A stretch of DNA of 64,000 bases from Tyto alba (Eukaryota > Chordata > Aves > Strigiformes > Tytonidae). Location of the stretch: NCBI RefSeq assembly GCF_018691265.1, contig NW_024881316.1:8182819-8246818 (forward strand). The letters are read 5' to 3'. How positions within the stretch are numbered: the first letter of the stretch is position 1; each line of letters starts with the position of its first letter. Both the position numbers and the translations under genes were made by a program. This document shows, piece after piece, positions 51,280 through 61,741 of the stretch. Under the pieces are notes generated by a model. The model had not been told where the DNA came from and searched no databases. It saw only the letters and a program-made list of their open reading frames with translations.

Positions 51280-52500
51280 TGATGTAGAGAAGTGAGAAAT
51301 AATGGAAGCCAATAACATTGCAGAACATCATCTCACTTATGGCTGATATATGGTTAGGACTTCACTTGCAATTTGAGCTGAACAATACTATTTTCAGCTT
51401 ATGCTTTTATAGTGTTTCTCTTCACCACTTCTCTTATGTCTACAGAAAAGCATTTTGTCTAATAGAGAAGGAGGAAGCTTCTCTGGTTTGGAAGTCTGCT
51501 GATCAAGAGGGAGATTTTAAGAGTGTAACAAATACATATTACATTCCAATGTTGCTAAAGGTAAATGTAAAGCCATACCAAGTAGTTTGATTCCTAAGGC
51601 ATGTGTAACTAACCTGCATCCCTCACCATCTCAGATACCTGCCAATTCTTCCCACTTTCTGTACCAGCGCCTCTCTAGGCAACCTCTAGCTGTGGCAGAC
51701 TTCCATCCCTCTTTCCTGTGAAACAGCAGTGTATAGTAGGTCATGTTTACTCCTTTTGGAGTCTGCATTCAGAAAAAGCAGAGATGCTTCTCTTGCTACA
51801 TTCACTACAGCTGCAAAATCAAAGTAGTTCACCTTCAGCAAAAGACATTAAAAGAGAGATGGAGACTGCAACATTCCTTTTTCTTCTTCTTTGGCACATG
51901 TTGTGAATTTTGTTGAAGTCAAAGTATTTCACAGTGAGTTGAACTGCAGCTGCGATGTGTCAACAAGATCTGTCTTCTCATACATTCTACAGCCAAACAG
52001 TAGGTGTATGACAAAGTTTTTTGGTTCAAAACTATGCATGCCACATGCCACAAATTAGCTTATCCATCTCTGACAGTTTGTATAAACATTTTCCACCTTC
52101 TCAAGCAATGTCACACATGGCATTCATAATCTGTTAGAAGACAAAATGTGCCCATTTTTGTCACATTCTGAATCTGCAATCTTTGAAGGAAAATCAAATG
52201 CCAGGCTTGTTTCTGTATTTGTTTGTTGGGGAGGGACTTTGCTGGATTTTTTTCCTGGTTTGATTATTTTGCATAGAACTATTCAGCTTTGGTAAGATTA
52301 TCCAAGAGCTAGTCTGAGCTCAGCTTGACAGGAGTAGAAGAAATGGTCAGATTCTGTATGGGTGACTCAGAGAGATAACGTGTCCTGCTTGCTTTCTTTG
52401 TTGCTCTGTGTGTGGGATGGGGATGGGAGGGAAAAGGCAGAAGGAAGTAAATTACTGCAGTCCTTGAAAAGTCTATTGTGGTCAGAGAATAAAGGCAGGA
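51280..52500. other. Non-coding stretch, no gene seen
   Basis: Frames of 62-90 codons (for example 51318-51590, plus) have no recognised signature. Sequence around 52362-52500 is slightly GC-richer and leads into the TATA-like site below. Confidence 0.6.
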
Positions 52501-52504
52501 CTGG

Positions 52505-52512
52505 TATAAAAG
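52505..52512 (+). promoter_or_regulatory. TATA-box-like sequence
   Basis: TATAAAAG in a GC-richer setting (GGACTGGTATAAAAGCTCTG). No CCAAT or GC box is obvious at a fixed distance and no transcript can be assigned, so this is a weak promoter candidate. Confidence 0.15.
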
Positions 52513-52554
52513 CTCTGCTGACTCTCCTTTCGTGTTTGCCTTCTCTCTGTCCAG

Positions 52555-52622
52555 TTACCAGAGGGTGGACTCATTCAGAGAGCAGTAGCTGTGCCCTGTG
52601 ACAGACCTGATCCAGGTCCCAG
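52555..52622 (+). CDS. Candidate 68-nt exon, unidentified
   Basis: A strong plus-strand acceptor (TTGCCTTCTCTCTGTCCAG) is followed by 68 bases open in one frame (LPEGGLIQRAVAVPCDR...) and a donor-like CCCAG|GTGTGT. It lies about 45 bp downstream of a TATA-like site, so the two cannot both belong to one conventional first exon. The product is not recognised. Confidence 0.15.
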
Positions 52623-52624
52623 GT

Positions 52625-53770
52625 GTGTCTTCCTGTACCACTCAGATGGAAAGGGTATGAGGGAAGGGCTTCGGTCATACCACAAGATCAGTGTTAACAC
52701 AACAGCACAGTAGGGAAAGGTACCCTTTGTAGAGGACAATGAAATGTGTAATGTTCCTGAAATGCAAGACATCAAAAGGTGTAAAACATCAAAAGTTGTC
52801 ACTTGAAGTATTTTTTATAACAAGAGTTCAAATTTACCTTAAAAGAAAGAAAATGAGTGCAAAGTTTTCAATATGTGAAAGGGATTCTTTTCTTACTTTA
52901 AACTTTGTAAATGATCATACAAATTAAATTCCTGCTAGACCAGGAAAGTAGGAAAAAGTATAAAACACAAGTATTTGTTAATATTTCTGCTAATGGATAT
53001 TTTATAGAGTCTTTTATATTTTATATTCTCTTTCAAAATACTTCACTACATTTTTATATGTTAAATGCTTATTTTATTACTGAAAAGAACAGTTACATGA
53101 AACTGAAAAAAGGATTCATAAAATGGCATTAGCTACCATTTGAATTGCCAATAGAGTGGCACTTGGAAAACCAAGCAAAACTAAATTGATTTTAGCAACA
53201 TTTCTATTAGAATTAAGCAAAAAGGTACTGGAATAAGAAAATACATTGCATATCAGCTAGACAGTGTAGCAGAATCTCACACTAGAATATAGATAATAGT
53301 AAAAAGACAAAGAATACAGAGTAGACATGTTTAGAATATATACACCATATACCACAATAAAGTTTCAGTCTTTATCATCTCATATTTTATCTGAATCATA
53401 TGAGCTAACTACCGTGTAAAGTTTAGTTGCCCAAATTTATTTACCTTTTCAGGGTCCAGTATTAGTAGAATATTTTAAATCTCAGATGATCTGTATGTCC
53501 TTTATAGCCTCCACAGCTACTTGTGTAAGGAAAAAGTAGGTGGTGAAGTAGTAAATCCTTCTCTTAAAAAGGCAGTTCTACAATCTGTTTGCCTGTCCCC
53601 CAAGCAGGTGATTAATATGCAACATTTCTATATCTAAACAAATTTCAATTTATATTTATGGTTTACACTTTGTCTACATAGGGAAATATTTTCTGTATAA
53701 CTTTGGATGTTAACTGAAATCAACAGTTTAATACTAATTCTAGTATGGGGGATACATTTCTATAAAACTC
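52625..53770. other. AT-rich non-coding stretch, nothing recognised
   Basis: A tandem-like CATCAAAAG pair occurs near 52770-52796. Open frames of 62-75 codons have no recognised family. Confidence 0.65.
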
Positions 53771-53772
53771 AG

Positions 53773-53850
53773 AACTGTATTAGTATAAGGAGTAAAACTT
53801 CTTCTGTCAACAAAGCCTGCACCAACATAACAGGGATTCCCATATTAAAG
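53773..53850 (+). CDS. Candidate 78-nt internal exon, unidentified
   Basis: On the plus strand, CATTTCTATAAAACTCAG precedes 78 bases with 26 open codons (phase 0-0), which end in a good donor, TTAAAG|GTAAGG. The translation reads NCISIRSKTSSVNKAC and then TNITGIPILK, with an N-glycosylation-type NIT. The acceptor pyrimidine tract is weak. It lies on the opposite strand to the neighbouring candidates, so at most one set can belong to a single gene. Confidence 0.15.
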
Positions 53851-53852
53851 GT

Positions 53853-54415
53853 AAGGAATCAGAACAAAGCACTTGAGTGTAAAGGGCATTTTAACTAAAA
53901 GGCTTTCTGCTCATAAGGACAAGCTATGAGCCATGACTTTGTGTCAAGATTCTTCTAGGCAATAATTAATAGAATTGAAAACAGAATTGCAAGAATAGTT
54001 GTAGAAAGAAAGCATGTCTTGCATACAGTCATCTACTTATTTAAGGTTCATGAATGTGCCATTTTATGAAGTCCTTGTGGGTGAGAAATAGAAGGGAATG
54101 AACAAGAGCAACAAACAGTGAGCAGCTTGAAACTACTGTTGAAAACATCACCACGTACAGTATGGCAAAGCTTCAATCTAAGCATGTATATTTGGGCAAT
54201 AATATTTCATACTTCCAAAGACAGGCCACTTAAGTAGAATAAGAAGACTGAAAAAAAGCAGAGCTACAGAGAGAGAGGCCTGGTGGGAACTTTTAGAATG
54301 TGCAAAATGTTGTCATTCTGGAGAAGAGAAAAACATTCCTTCCCTTATTCACATTTAAAACAAAATGAAGGATGGAAAACCACAAGGACAGTGGAATTGC
54401 TGTTACATACAGTCA
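53853..54415. other. AT-rich non-coding stretch, nothing recognised
   Basis: No coding, RNA or repeat signal recognised in about 560 bases. Confidence 0.7.
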
Positions 54416-54416
54416 A

Positions 54417-54739
54417 TTACTGATGATAGGAAGAAAAACAATAAGGGGGACCAGCAATCACTAAGGCTACCATGACTTCAAACAGAAACAAAACCAGGAA
54501 AAAGTATCGCCAGAAACATTCTTGAATCAACTCATCAGAGGAGAAACACAGAAAAAAGAGTATACTCTTTATAAGTACCATTATGTATATCCATGCAAGC
54601 GTTTGCAATGTGACAATTAGAGACATCAGGTCAGCAAAACTGTTAAAAAGTTCTGGGTAGAAATTTCTTAAGTATGCAAACCAATTTTTTATACATGACT
54701 TATAAGCTTTGGAATTGTCACGACTTCCACTGCAGGAAT
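54417..54739 (-). CDS. Candidate membrane-like open frame after an acceptor
   Basis: On the minus strand, AATAACTTTTTTCAG opens about 107 codons without a stop. The frame begins SCSGSRDNSKAYKSC and contains two hydrophobic stretches around SLIVTLQTLAWIYIMVLI and FFLVLFLFEVMVALVIAG, separated by SSDELIQE. It ends at a stop at 54417-54419. Donor choices are poor (CATCA|GTAATT). T-rich DNA on the sense strand readily gives hydrophobic frames, and frames of this length are expected a few times by chance in this much AT-rich sequence. I do not recognise a family. Confidence 0.15.
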
Positions 54740-54741
54740 CT

Positions 54742-55030
54742 GAAAAAAGTTATTGTGTAAACCATGCTATTTAAGCGTTAAATGGCACATCAGATTACAA
54801 CAGAGATGGAACAGACCTAGAAACACAGTATTTTCTTTGCAGATAGTTCACAAATATGGCAAGACTTTAAATTCACAAAATAAATATTTTCTTAACACAG
54901 TTTGTTAATGCACTATATTGATGTAGTTCTTAAATTTCATTAATGTCTCACTCTCAGAACATCACTATCTCATACATGTACACAGCTAAAAATGCACAAA
55001 CACACATGCACAGACACACCTCTCCACATA
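54742..55030. other. Non-coding segment with degenerate CA repeat
   Basis: Between two exon candidates. The part at about 54974-55022 is rich in CA/ACAC units on the plus strand. Confidence 0.65.
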
Positions 55031-55031
55031 C

Positions 55032-55122
55032 TTGAGTAACTATGACATCTTCAAAGAGCAACCAGTATTTGTTTACACTAGCTAGTATATTATACACTGA
55101 AGAGCCATAAAACACATTCTGT
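55032..55122 (-). CDS. Candidate 91-nt internal exon, unidentified
   Basis: On the minus strand, CTACATGTGTATTCAG precedes 91 bases open in one frame (30 complete codons after a split codon) and a good donor, ACTCAA|GTATGT. The translation reads QNVFYGSSVYNILASV and continues NKYWLLFEDVIVTQ, which is protein-like in composition. It exits in phase 0. The open frame at 54739 would need phase 1, so the two do not join directly. I recognise no family. Confidence 0.18.
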
Positions 55123-55124
55123 CT

Positions 55125-56039
55125 GAATACACATGTAGAAGTTATTGTCATGCCAATGAAATTTTTTACCCATGAAAATTACAAAATTAATATATAATAG
55201 AAAATCCATTAAGTAAAGAAAACAGTAGTCAAATTTGGGTACTAGTTAAAATTTCATCTTTCTTTACTCAATGTATTTAATGTTTATGCAGTTTTCTAAA
55301 TTTACAAGTGTGCACATAAATGGTCTTCAGTTACTGACCTGTAATTTACTAAAATTTTTGCTTTTGTGTCACCAACATTAGATATTCCTCTTAACAGATT
55401 GGTTTATGTTCACATATAATATAGGCATTTCAGCTTGAATAAATCCCAGAGGCCTGACCCTGGATATAGCCAATAAACAAGGTCTCAAACTCTGTTTTAA
55501 TGCAATAAGTATGGATTTTTGTGTGCTAAACAATCTTAGAACCTAATCCCTTCAGTGTCTGATTAATCAATAATATAAACATTAGCTACTACCTCTTGTC
55601 TCATAGCATTAGAGCAAAACTAGTCAGCTTAAGAATTAGGCCTAGCTCTCTGAAAAATCTTTAATTAATGTAAGCTCATATACAAGAAATTATAAATATT
55701 ATTAGAAATATATATATATGTATTTAATCAGTGAGACACAAAGAGGCAATGATTAGTATGGAAACACTGAAAAATATGTTATTAGGGTTCAGTGATGTGA
55801 TTATAAATTTGACTGTGTAGGAGAAAGGGAAACTAATGCAAAGCTTTACCAGAAATTATGCATGTTGAATTTAGAAAGATGTCTTGAAATTACCCAGATT
55901 CTGCCTCCCTATGTATTTATGGAATTTCTCTTCTTGCAATCTGGTGTCTATGGGCTGAAATTGAAGATGAATGTGGCTCTGCATTATTTCATGGCTCAAT
56001 TTACCTTTTTAGTGGTAAGTCGTATCTTAATAGTAGTAA
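55125..56039. other. AT-rich non-coding stretch beside the LTR
   Basis: Contains a TA-rich tract near 55690-55725. A plus-strand donor-like TAGTG|GTAAGT near 56012 has no convincing acceptor. No gene recognised. Confidence 0.65.
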
Positions 56040-56044
56040 GTATG
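56040..56044. repeat. Target-site duplication, left copy
   Basis: GTATG immediately flanks the solo LTR and is repeated exactly at 56509-56513. Five bases fits endogenous retrovirus integration. Confidence 0.85.
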
Positions 56045-56157
56045 TGACGTGGTTTGAACCTACTCAGCAGCTAAACGTCCCGCGGTCACTCACCCACGCT
56101 CCCCCCACTCGGGAATTGGAGGGGCAAAGGGAGACTCGCGGGTTGAGATAAAAACAG

Positions 56158-56163
56158 TTTAAT
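56158..56163 (-). terminator. LTR polyadenylation signal
   Basis: ATTAAA on the minus strand, downstream of the LTR TATA box and followed by T-rich sequence. It is the likely poly-A signal of the LTR. Confidence 0.5.
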
Positions 56164-56316
56164 AACAGTAACAGAACAATACGCTGACAGCAGTACCGAC
56201 AGGTAATGTACCATACAGCTGCTCACCACCCACCTGCTCCCAGCAGACAATCCCCAACACAAAGGCCCTGCAGCCACACTCCCAGCAGTGAGAGCCCCTC
56301 CTGGCCCTCTCCTGCC

Positions 56317-56324
56317 TTTATATA
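56317..56324 (-). promoter_or_regulatory. LTR TATA box
   Basis: TATATAAA on the minus strand inside the LTR, followed by GC-rich sequence and preceded by a CCAAT box. Transcription, if any, would run toward lower coordinates. Confidence 0.6.
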
Positions 56325-56508
56325 GTGAGCTTGATGTCACGTGACACGGGATATTGGCCAATCGGGGCCCAGCCCTCCAGCTGTGCTCCCCCCACCCCCG
56401 CACACAGGTGAGGGCACTGGGACCTGGGGAGCCCCTGGGGTCTCAGGGTGCTGCAGCTCCTCCCGCTGCCAGACCAACGGGAACTCTAGGCCAGCCCCAA
56501 CCAGGACA

Positions 56509-56513
56509 GTATG
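56509..56513. repeat. Target-site duplication, right copy
   Basis: GTATG, an exact copy of 56040-56044. Confidence 0.85.
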
Positions 56514-56514
56514 T

Positions 56515-59235
56515 ATACCAGAATAATAACTAATTTCATTAACAAACAATGCCATAGAATTTAGGACAGTTTCTGTCCATGTGTCTATCATTGTATGTGT
56601 CTATCTGTGAGATGCTGTAGGATGCTTTATGCGAGAGACCTTGTTTCCACTGTGAACACAATATATCAGTTCCTATTCACTCATTATGAGGATAAACAGC
56701 AGAGCTTATCTCACATGCAGTTGAAGAAATTCCTTTCCTCTCTTAAAACAGCATGGTCTTATTCATCCTGCCTGTTAGGAACTGTCCTCGTAATGTATTA
56801 TCTTCAGACCACATCTGTGTATTATCTGGTGAGAGTGAGCTAGCTGATGTCAAACCCATGTCGGGAATCATTCTAAGAAACACTGAGGGCATCATCCAGT
56901 GCTGGAGCAAATGCCCACATCCTACTTTGCTTACCATATTGATGCAATAAGGGGGCCCATCTCAGTGGAGATTTTTATTTAACCAAACATATGTGAGATT
57001 TGGACAGCCACTGTGGGTTACCCAAAAGGTTTTTCTGTGGGTCAGGAGTCTCCATGGGCACATGGCTGTGTCATCCTATACAAGTTACACTCAACTGAAA
57101 ATCACAAAGCAATGTAATCACAATGGCTTGGTATTTACGGTCACTCAAGCACTGAATGGCATGAAGTATGATGAGCTGGAGCTATATTTCTGTCACCAAA
57201 TACATAGCATGGTTATAAGGTGATGAAAATAATGGAAATGCATATTTTCTACTAGAAAATGCAAGTTCCGTTGCATTCATGAAGACAAAACTTACCATGT
57301 GGCGTGGCTAACATTTTAACTGATATTACCAAGCTATTTCAAGACAACAAAACACCTGCACTCTCTAGGTACACTGTACATATTCTCTAATTTTATCTTC
57401 ACTTTGATTTGGGAAGCAGATATAAAATGATATAACATTTCTCCCAGAAGGAGGCTTAGATTTTTATTTTTGATTTACATGGCTTCATGAAACAATAGTA
57501 CTTTGCTACTAAGACAATCTAATCTGAGAGTCACCGCTACTCACAGTGATGTTCAGCAATAACCAGAGTGTAAAATTGTGTTGAATATCTCCTGCTGTTG
57601 TTTCCACACAGGAGCTTCAGCTTTGCTGCTGCAGTGTGGATGGTTCTTGTTAGAAGGCAAAATGAATTTAGCAGTTTGACTTCTTTTGAGGGAATATATT
57701 CTGACAAATATCTGGAAGTATTCTAGGGAAAGAATGTCTCATGTCAAACACATTGATCAATTACATTAACACACACAGTGCTGTCAAAATTCAAGACAGC
57801 ATTCCTCCCTACCAAATTACCCTAACCTTCAGTGCACCGATATAAAATATTTTGCAATGAAAGTTTGAAATTTAAACTCCAATACAATTATTTTTGGATG
57901 TCCAGTTGAACAGAATGAGGAAACATTTCCCTGTTATTTCCACAAACTTGTTTAACTCATCTTATTTAGCAGTTTACTGGATATGTGTTACAAAGGCATG
58001 TTGAGTTTGGTAGAAAATCGAATGCAACAATAAATATGTACATGTTGTTTGTCAGACAAGACATGCATGACAACATGGCAACTAACAAGTGAATATGGAA
58101 AATATATTTTGGATTCAGATACACATACCGTGTTTTCCTTAAGACTGGACAAGAATAATTATAACAACAATGGGAATGACAAAAACATGTCCATTCAATT
58201 AAATTCTGGAGTGGAAACAGAAAATGTAAAGAAAATTAAAGTTCTAATCTCAATATAGCTTTAAGTGATATCAAAAATCTTATCTAAGAGAAAAAACATT
58301 GGAGAGATTAGAAGACAGGAACTCAGCTGTTATAAATCACAACCAGTTTACTGCCTTTGGTGATTTCTGCTGGCTGGGGATCACTTTCAAGGTCATTAGG
58401 TGTATGCTGGTAAATCTTGAAAAGAAACTTCCCACATCCTTGAAAGTAAGAAAGTCCTCTGCCTATGAATGATTAACAATTTAAAGCTCTATGGTTTGAC
58501 CTGTCACAACTGTGGCTGTACTACCTTAGTTACCTACAGACAACAGAAAGCATTCATCTTCCGGTCACAGTGCTACCTTCTGATTAGCTTAGTCCCAGGA
58601 TGAAGTGCTGAAGGGCATTACAACTTCCAGTGCTGTCAGGCAAGGACTAAACTTTCATCTGTGTTAATATAATATTTATCCTGAAATCAAATGCCTTTCC
58701 TTATACCAGTCACCCATAACTGTAGGAAATACCATTGTGATGTTATTTTCCCAGTCAGTTGTATTCTGCATTTTAGTGCCTCCTGCTGATATTAGCCTCC
58801 ATAAGGCTCCAAGGCTTAGTTATGCCTGTAGCACTTCCACAATTTAAAGAGTTCTGTGAGACTACATTATCTGAAGCATCAGTGTAGTTTGAAAAGTATA
58901 CTTTTGGGATCACTAAGTTAGCTCATGAAAAAATAAAGTGATAAACTCGTAAAAAAAATGAAGTGATAGTATTGTTAAATCAAAGTTATTTTGTGCTGCT
59001 ACTTTAAGAATCTTATTATTTTAACAGGACAAATACTGTCTTTGGGTATCTCTTCTTTATTATATAAGCTTAGTTGCAAAACAAAATAATTAGCGGTTTT
59101 ACCTGAAGTCAGGTATAAGATAAGTTTTACTGAATGATAAGTATATAAAATCTGTTCTCTGACGGGAGATATTTAAAAAATAATTCTTGTAGCTAGTGCC
59201 TCTGTTGTCTAATATATTATAGCATATGGAAAAAA
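56515..59235. other. Non-coding stretch, no gene seen
   Basis: About 2.7 kb with frames of 64-82 codons that carry no recognised signature. No mobile element or RNA gene identified. Confidence 0.65.
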
Positions 59236-59238
59236 TCT

Positions 59239-59273
59239 TTATAATAGCTTATAACCACTTATAATAGCTTATA
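59239..59273. repeat. Two-copy direct repeat, period 20
   Basis: TTATAATAGCTTATA occurs twice, at 59239-59253 and 59259-59273. AT-rich local duplication. Confidence 0.85.
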
Positions 59274-59274
59274 G

Positions 59275-59950
59275 TTAAATTAAACCTATCCCTATAGTAT
59301 TAAAATTAAAGGTAAATGGTTCATTATCAAAATATAATTTATAATTGTTACACTGGAAGCATTTGGGAGAATGAGAGTACAACAATACTTAAAGGAGCTG
59401 TGACAAGGGATCCTATCATTTTATTCTGTATCAGGTCTTCAAGTCTGTGAAAAAAGCCAAGCTTGAAATAATATAAGGATTAAAATACACTTATGGGTTT
59501 ATTACAAAATAAGGAAAATGTTTAGCTCAGAACCCATCTTAAATCTAATTCACAGTTACAGGATCTAGATGTTTATAACTGAAATCCTGATCACATTTTT
59601 TTAAAGATTTTTGTTCCAATTTGGCAACTTACTAAGTTTCCTGGAAACTGGGTTAAAGGAAATATTTTTATATAGGAAAAGAATATGTCTTTCATTAGAA
59701 ACTAGAATTAAGGTTAAGCGAAGGGATGATAATAGATGGGACAATTTAAAGGCTCTATGGAATTCCTTATGATGAGGCACTGGGTGAGATTCTGTCCACC
59801 TGAAGGGGGACAGAGCACTGAAAACTTTCTTAGGTTCCACCTAAAGCAACTCATTCTGTCTGACTTTCATCAGCAGTTGAAGCTTCCCAGCTATATGAGG
59901 AATCTCCCTGCACACCATGAGGATTTCCACTGGCTCAGTTGCAGCCTTGT
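59275..59950. other. Non-coding stretch beside CR1
   Basis: An 83-codon frame at 59736-59987 (plus) runs into the CR1 copy and is not supported. Nothing else recognised. Confidence 0.6.
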
Positions 59951-59951
59951 A

Positions 59952-60075
59952 GAAGCACAGAATGGTTTGAGTTGGAAGAGACCATAAAGATGACCTAGTT
60001 CCAATCCCCTTGCCATGGGCAGGGACACCTTCCACTAAACCAGGTTGCTGAAAGCCCCGTCCAACCTGGTCTTAA
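59952..60075 (-). mobile_element. CR1 LINE 3'-end fragment
   Basis: The plus-strand text GCACAGAATGGTTTGAGTTG, GGAAGAGACC, CCTTGCCATGGGCAGGGACA and CCAGGTTGCTGAAAGCCCC is the reverse complement of a CR1 3' untranslated end. The copy is about 124 bp, strongly 5'-truncated, and of a different subfamily from the one at 34867 (its 3' end carries the GGGCAGGGACACC signature). It encodes nothing. Confidence 0.9.
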
Positions 60076-60084
60076 GATGAAAAA

Positions 60085-60335
60085 AATAAGACAGAATCCC
60101 AGGAAGGGAGACCTGTATCTTTCCTGACTCTAAACGAGCACCCTAAACTCTAATCTAGGACCAGACCCCCTTTCACCTGGCCCTGTGACTGCTGCTCAGA
60201 GCATGGCTGTTGAGAGCACTGGTGGTGTTGCAGACCCCAAATGCAGGGCAGGGCAGGGCCTGGAGCTCAGACCCACTCTCTTCCCACAGCCAGATGTTCT
60301 AACCACAGAGATATGATCTCTCCTCAGTGTCATTG
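60085..60335 (-). repeat. tRNA-derived SINE-like ancient repeat
   Basis: On the minus strand, a tRNA-like head has a box A-like TGTGGTTAGAACATCTGG (60290-60307) and, about 16 bases later, a degenerate box B-like GGTCTGAGCTCC (60262-60273) with one extra base relative to GGTTCGANTCC. The following sequence, including TTAGAGTCAGGAA and CCTTCCTGGGATTCTGTC, resembles the body of old archosaur/turtle SINE-like repeats ('gagtcaggacacctgggttc'). It is not a functional tRNA, because no cloverleaf acceptor stem is evident. Boundaries are approximate. Confidence 0.5.
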
Positions 60336-60336
60336 C

Positions 60337-61345
60337 AGGCAAGGAACTAGATATTAGGTGAAGAGACACACATAATATTTCCTATTAATTTTTACTTTCT
60401 GGAAAAGAGAGATAAGTGTCTATTTTTAACAAGCTAGATCATCATCTGAAGGTCTCTGAATTTGCTAGGCAGATAAAATTAAGAGAGTACTAATTTGTAG
60501 GGGATGGATCCTCCTCCATGGGTCCTCAGAAGTGATGACCTCTCTTCATGGAATATTTTGATGAACTGGATGCTGTCCCATTGCCTTGCAAGGGGCCAGG
60601 TATCAAACTTTGAAGTTGAAGATGTCTATTTATGTCAGACTAAGTCAAATTAATTTTCTGCAAATGTAATCCAGTTTTTCAAAACCAAGTACGGTAAATA
60701 CCTCATTGTAAAATGATACCTATTTCTGTTTTCTTCCATTGTACTCCTTGATGTTATTTTTGGCATGGCAATATTTGAAAAGATTGTTGTTTGGGTTTTT
60801 TTTGAGCCAGCATATTATTGTCTGAAGCTATAAAATAATTGGTCACTTTTAAATATTATAACTAGTATCCTGGGTTTCTTCTTCCCATGAAGACATGCAT
60901 TTGTTTCATGAGAACTACGTTATTTGGAAACCAAGCTTTCATTTTATATTGATCTGCAGTGCTTATTAAATAAATTCTTTACTCCTGAACTGCAAAGGAA
61001 CTAACTTTAATGGGAGATTAAACTTAATAAAACTTTACACAGTTCAATATATCTCTGATACTTTCAGCATAAATGTTTACACTGCCAGTATCCAGAGAAA
61101 ACATTTCCTGACCCATTTTTCGCTCCTTTTCAGTACTGTGTTATATTTAATGTAATGCTGATAGGCCAAGTCAATTTGGCAAAGCTGAATTTCCTCTGAA
61201 CGTGTTGGTTGTCAGGGAGCTACTTTTCAGGTTAGTAGTTTTGTAAACAGAGCTCTGAAGGGGAGGTATGGCTGGTTGTGAAGGCACTCATTCTTAAAAC
61301 CTCCTTTCTGCAGACTGTACATGTGCAATACCACAGCAACAGTAG
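60337..61345. other. AT-rich non-coding stretch, no gene seen
   Basis: No exon, RNA gene or repeat body recognised in about 1 kb. Confidence 0.65.
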
Positions 61346-61347
61346 CA

Positions 61348-61740
61348 TGTGATGGGTGTATCATGGTGGATTCCAGGACAAAAAACTTGTTCTGCTCTTC
61401 CCAATCGATCTATACACACCAGAAAGGCTAATTTTTCTGCTGTTTAACCTCAGGCCAGGGCTTAGCCAATGGCCTAGGCACAAGCCTGCAGCCCCAAAAC
61501 ACTAATCAATGCTAATAATGTTAAGGAAAATCCTTCTATCTTTGATGTCCTATACCTCTGCCCTCATCCTCCTGTATCTCCTTTTTCTCCTTTCTCCTTC
61601 CTCTACCTGCCGCTTTCCTGAGTCTGTGATGCCTGTTTGTTCATGCTGAAGACCTATTAAGTGTATCTTTGAGCCATCTTAAGGTCTAATAAATGCTATT
61701 CCTTAAAACTGATAGCTCCCAGCGCCATCCCTCATCTTTC
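61348..61740 (+). repeat. Possible old LTR or retroposon 3' end
   Basis: A GC-richer segment starting near TGTGATGGGTGTATCATGG includes a pyrimidine-rich run (61560-61612) and an AATAAA at 61688-61693, then CTTAAAACTGATAGCTCCC. The order resembles an LTR R-U5 end. A TAGCA/TAGCT pair flanks TGTGATGG...AAAACTGA, but the inner end is not CA, so the termini and target duplication are not established. It could be an LTR relic or unrelated DNA. Confidence 0.25.
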
Positions 61741-61741
61741 T

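Larger units (their letters stand above)
56045..56508 (-). mobile_element. Solo LTR of an avian endogenous retrovirus
   Basis: A 464-bp solitary long terminal repeat on the minus strand. Read in that direction it starts TGTCCTGG and ends CCACGTCA, so it has canonical TG...CA termini, and it is flanked by GTATG target duplications. Its order of landmarks fits an LTR: a CCAAT box (56353-56357), a TATATAAA box (56317-56324) about 30 bp further on, an ATTAAA polyadenylation signal (56158-56163), and then a U5-like end. The sequence around GGGTTGAGATAAAAACAGTT and GCTCACCACCCACC matches, from memory, an LTR family abundant in Neoaves. CpGs are plentiful, so the insertion looks fairly young. No gag, pol or env DNA adjoins it, as expected after LTR-LTR recombination. 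Open frames crossing it (56086-56403, 56337-56591) are not genes. Confidence 0.9.

Noticed and set aside
56086..56591. Open frames of 61-105 codons crossing the LTR
   Set aside because: The LTR is GC-rich regulatory DNA; these frames do not correspond to retroviral genes.
60255..60330. Functional tRNA gene
   Set aside because: Box A-like and degenerate box B-like words are present, but no acceptor stem or clear anticodon arm can be paired. It reads as a SINE-like relic.
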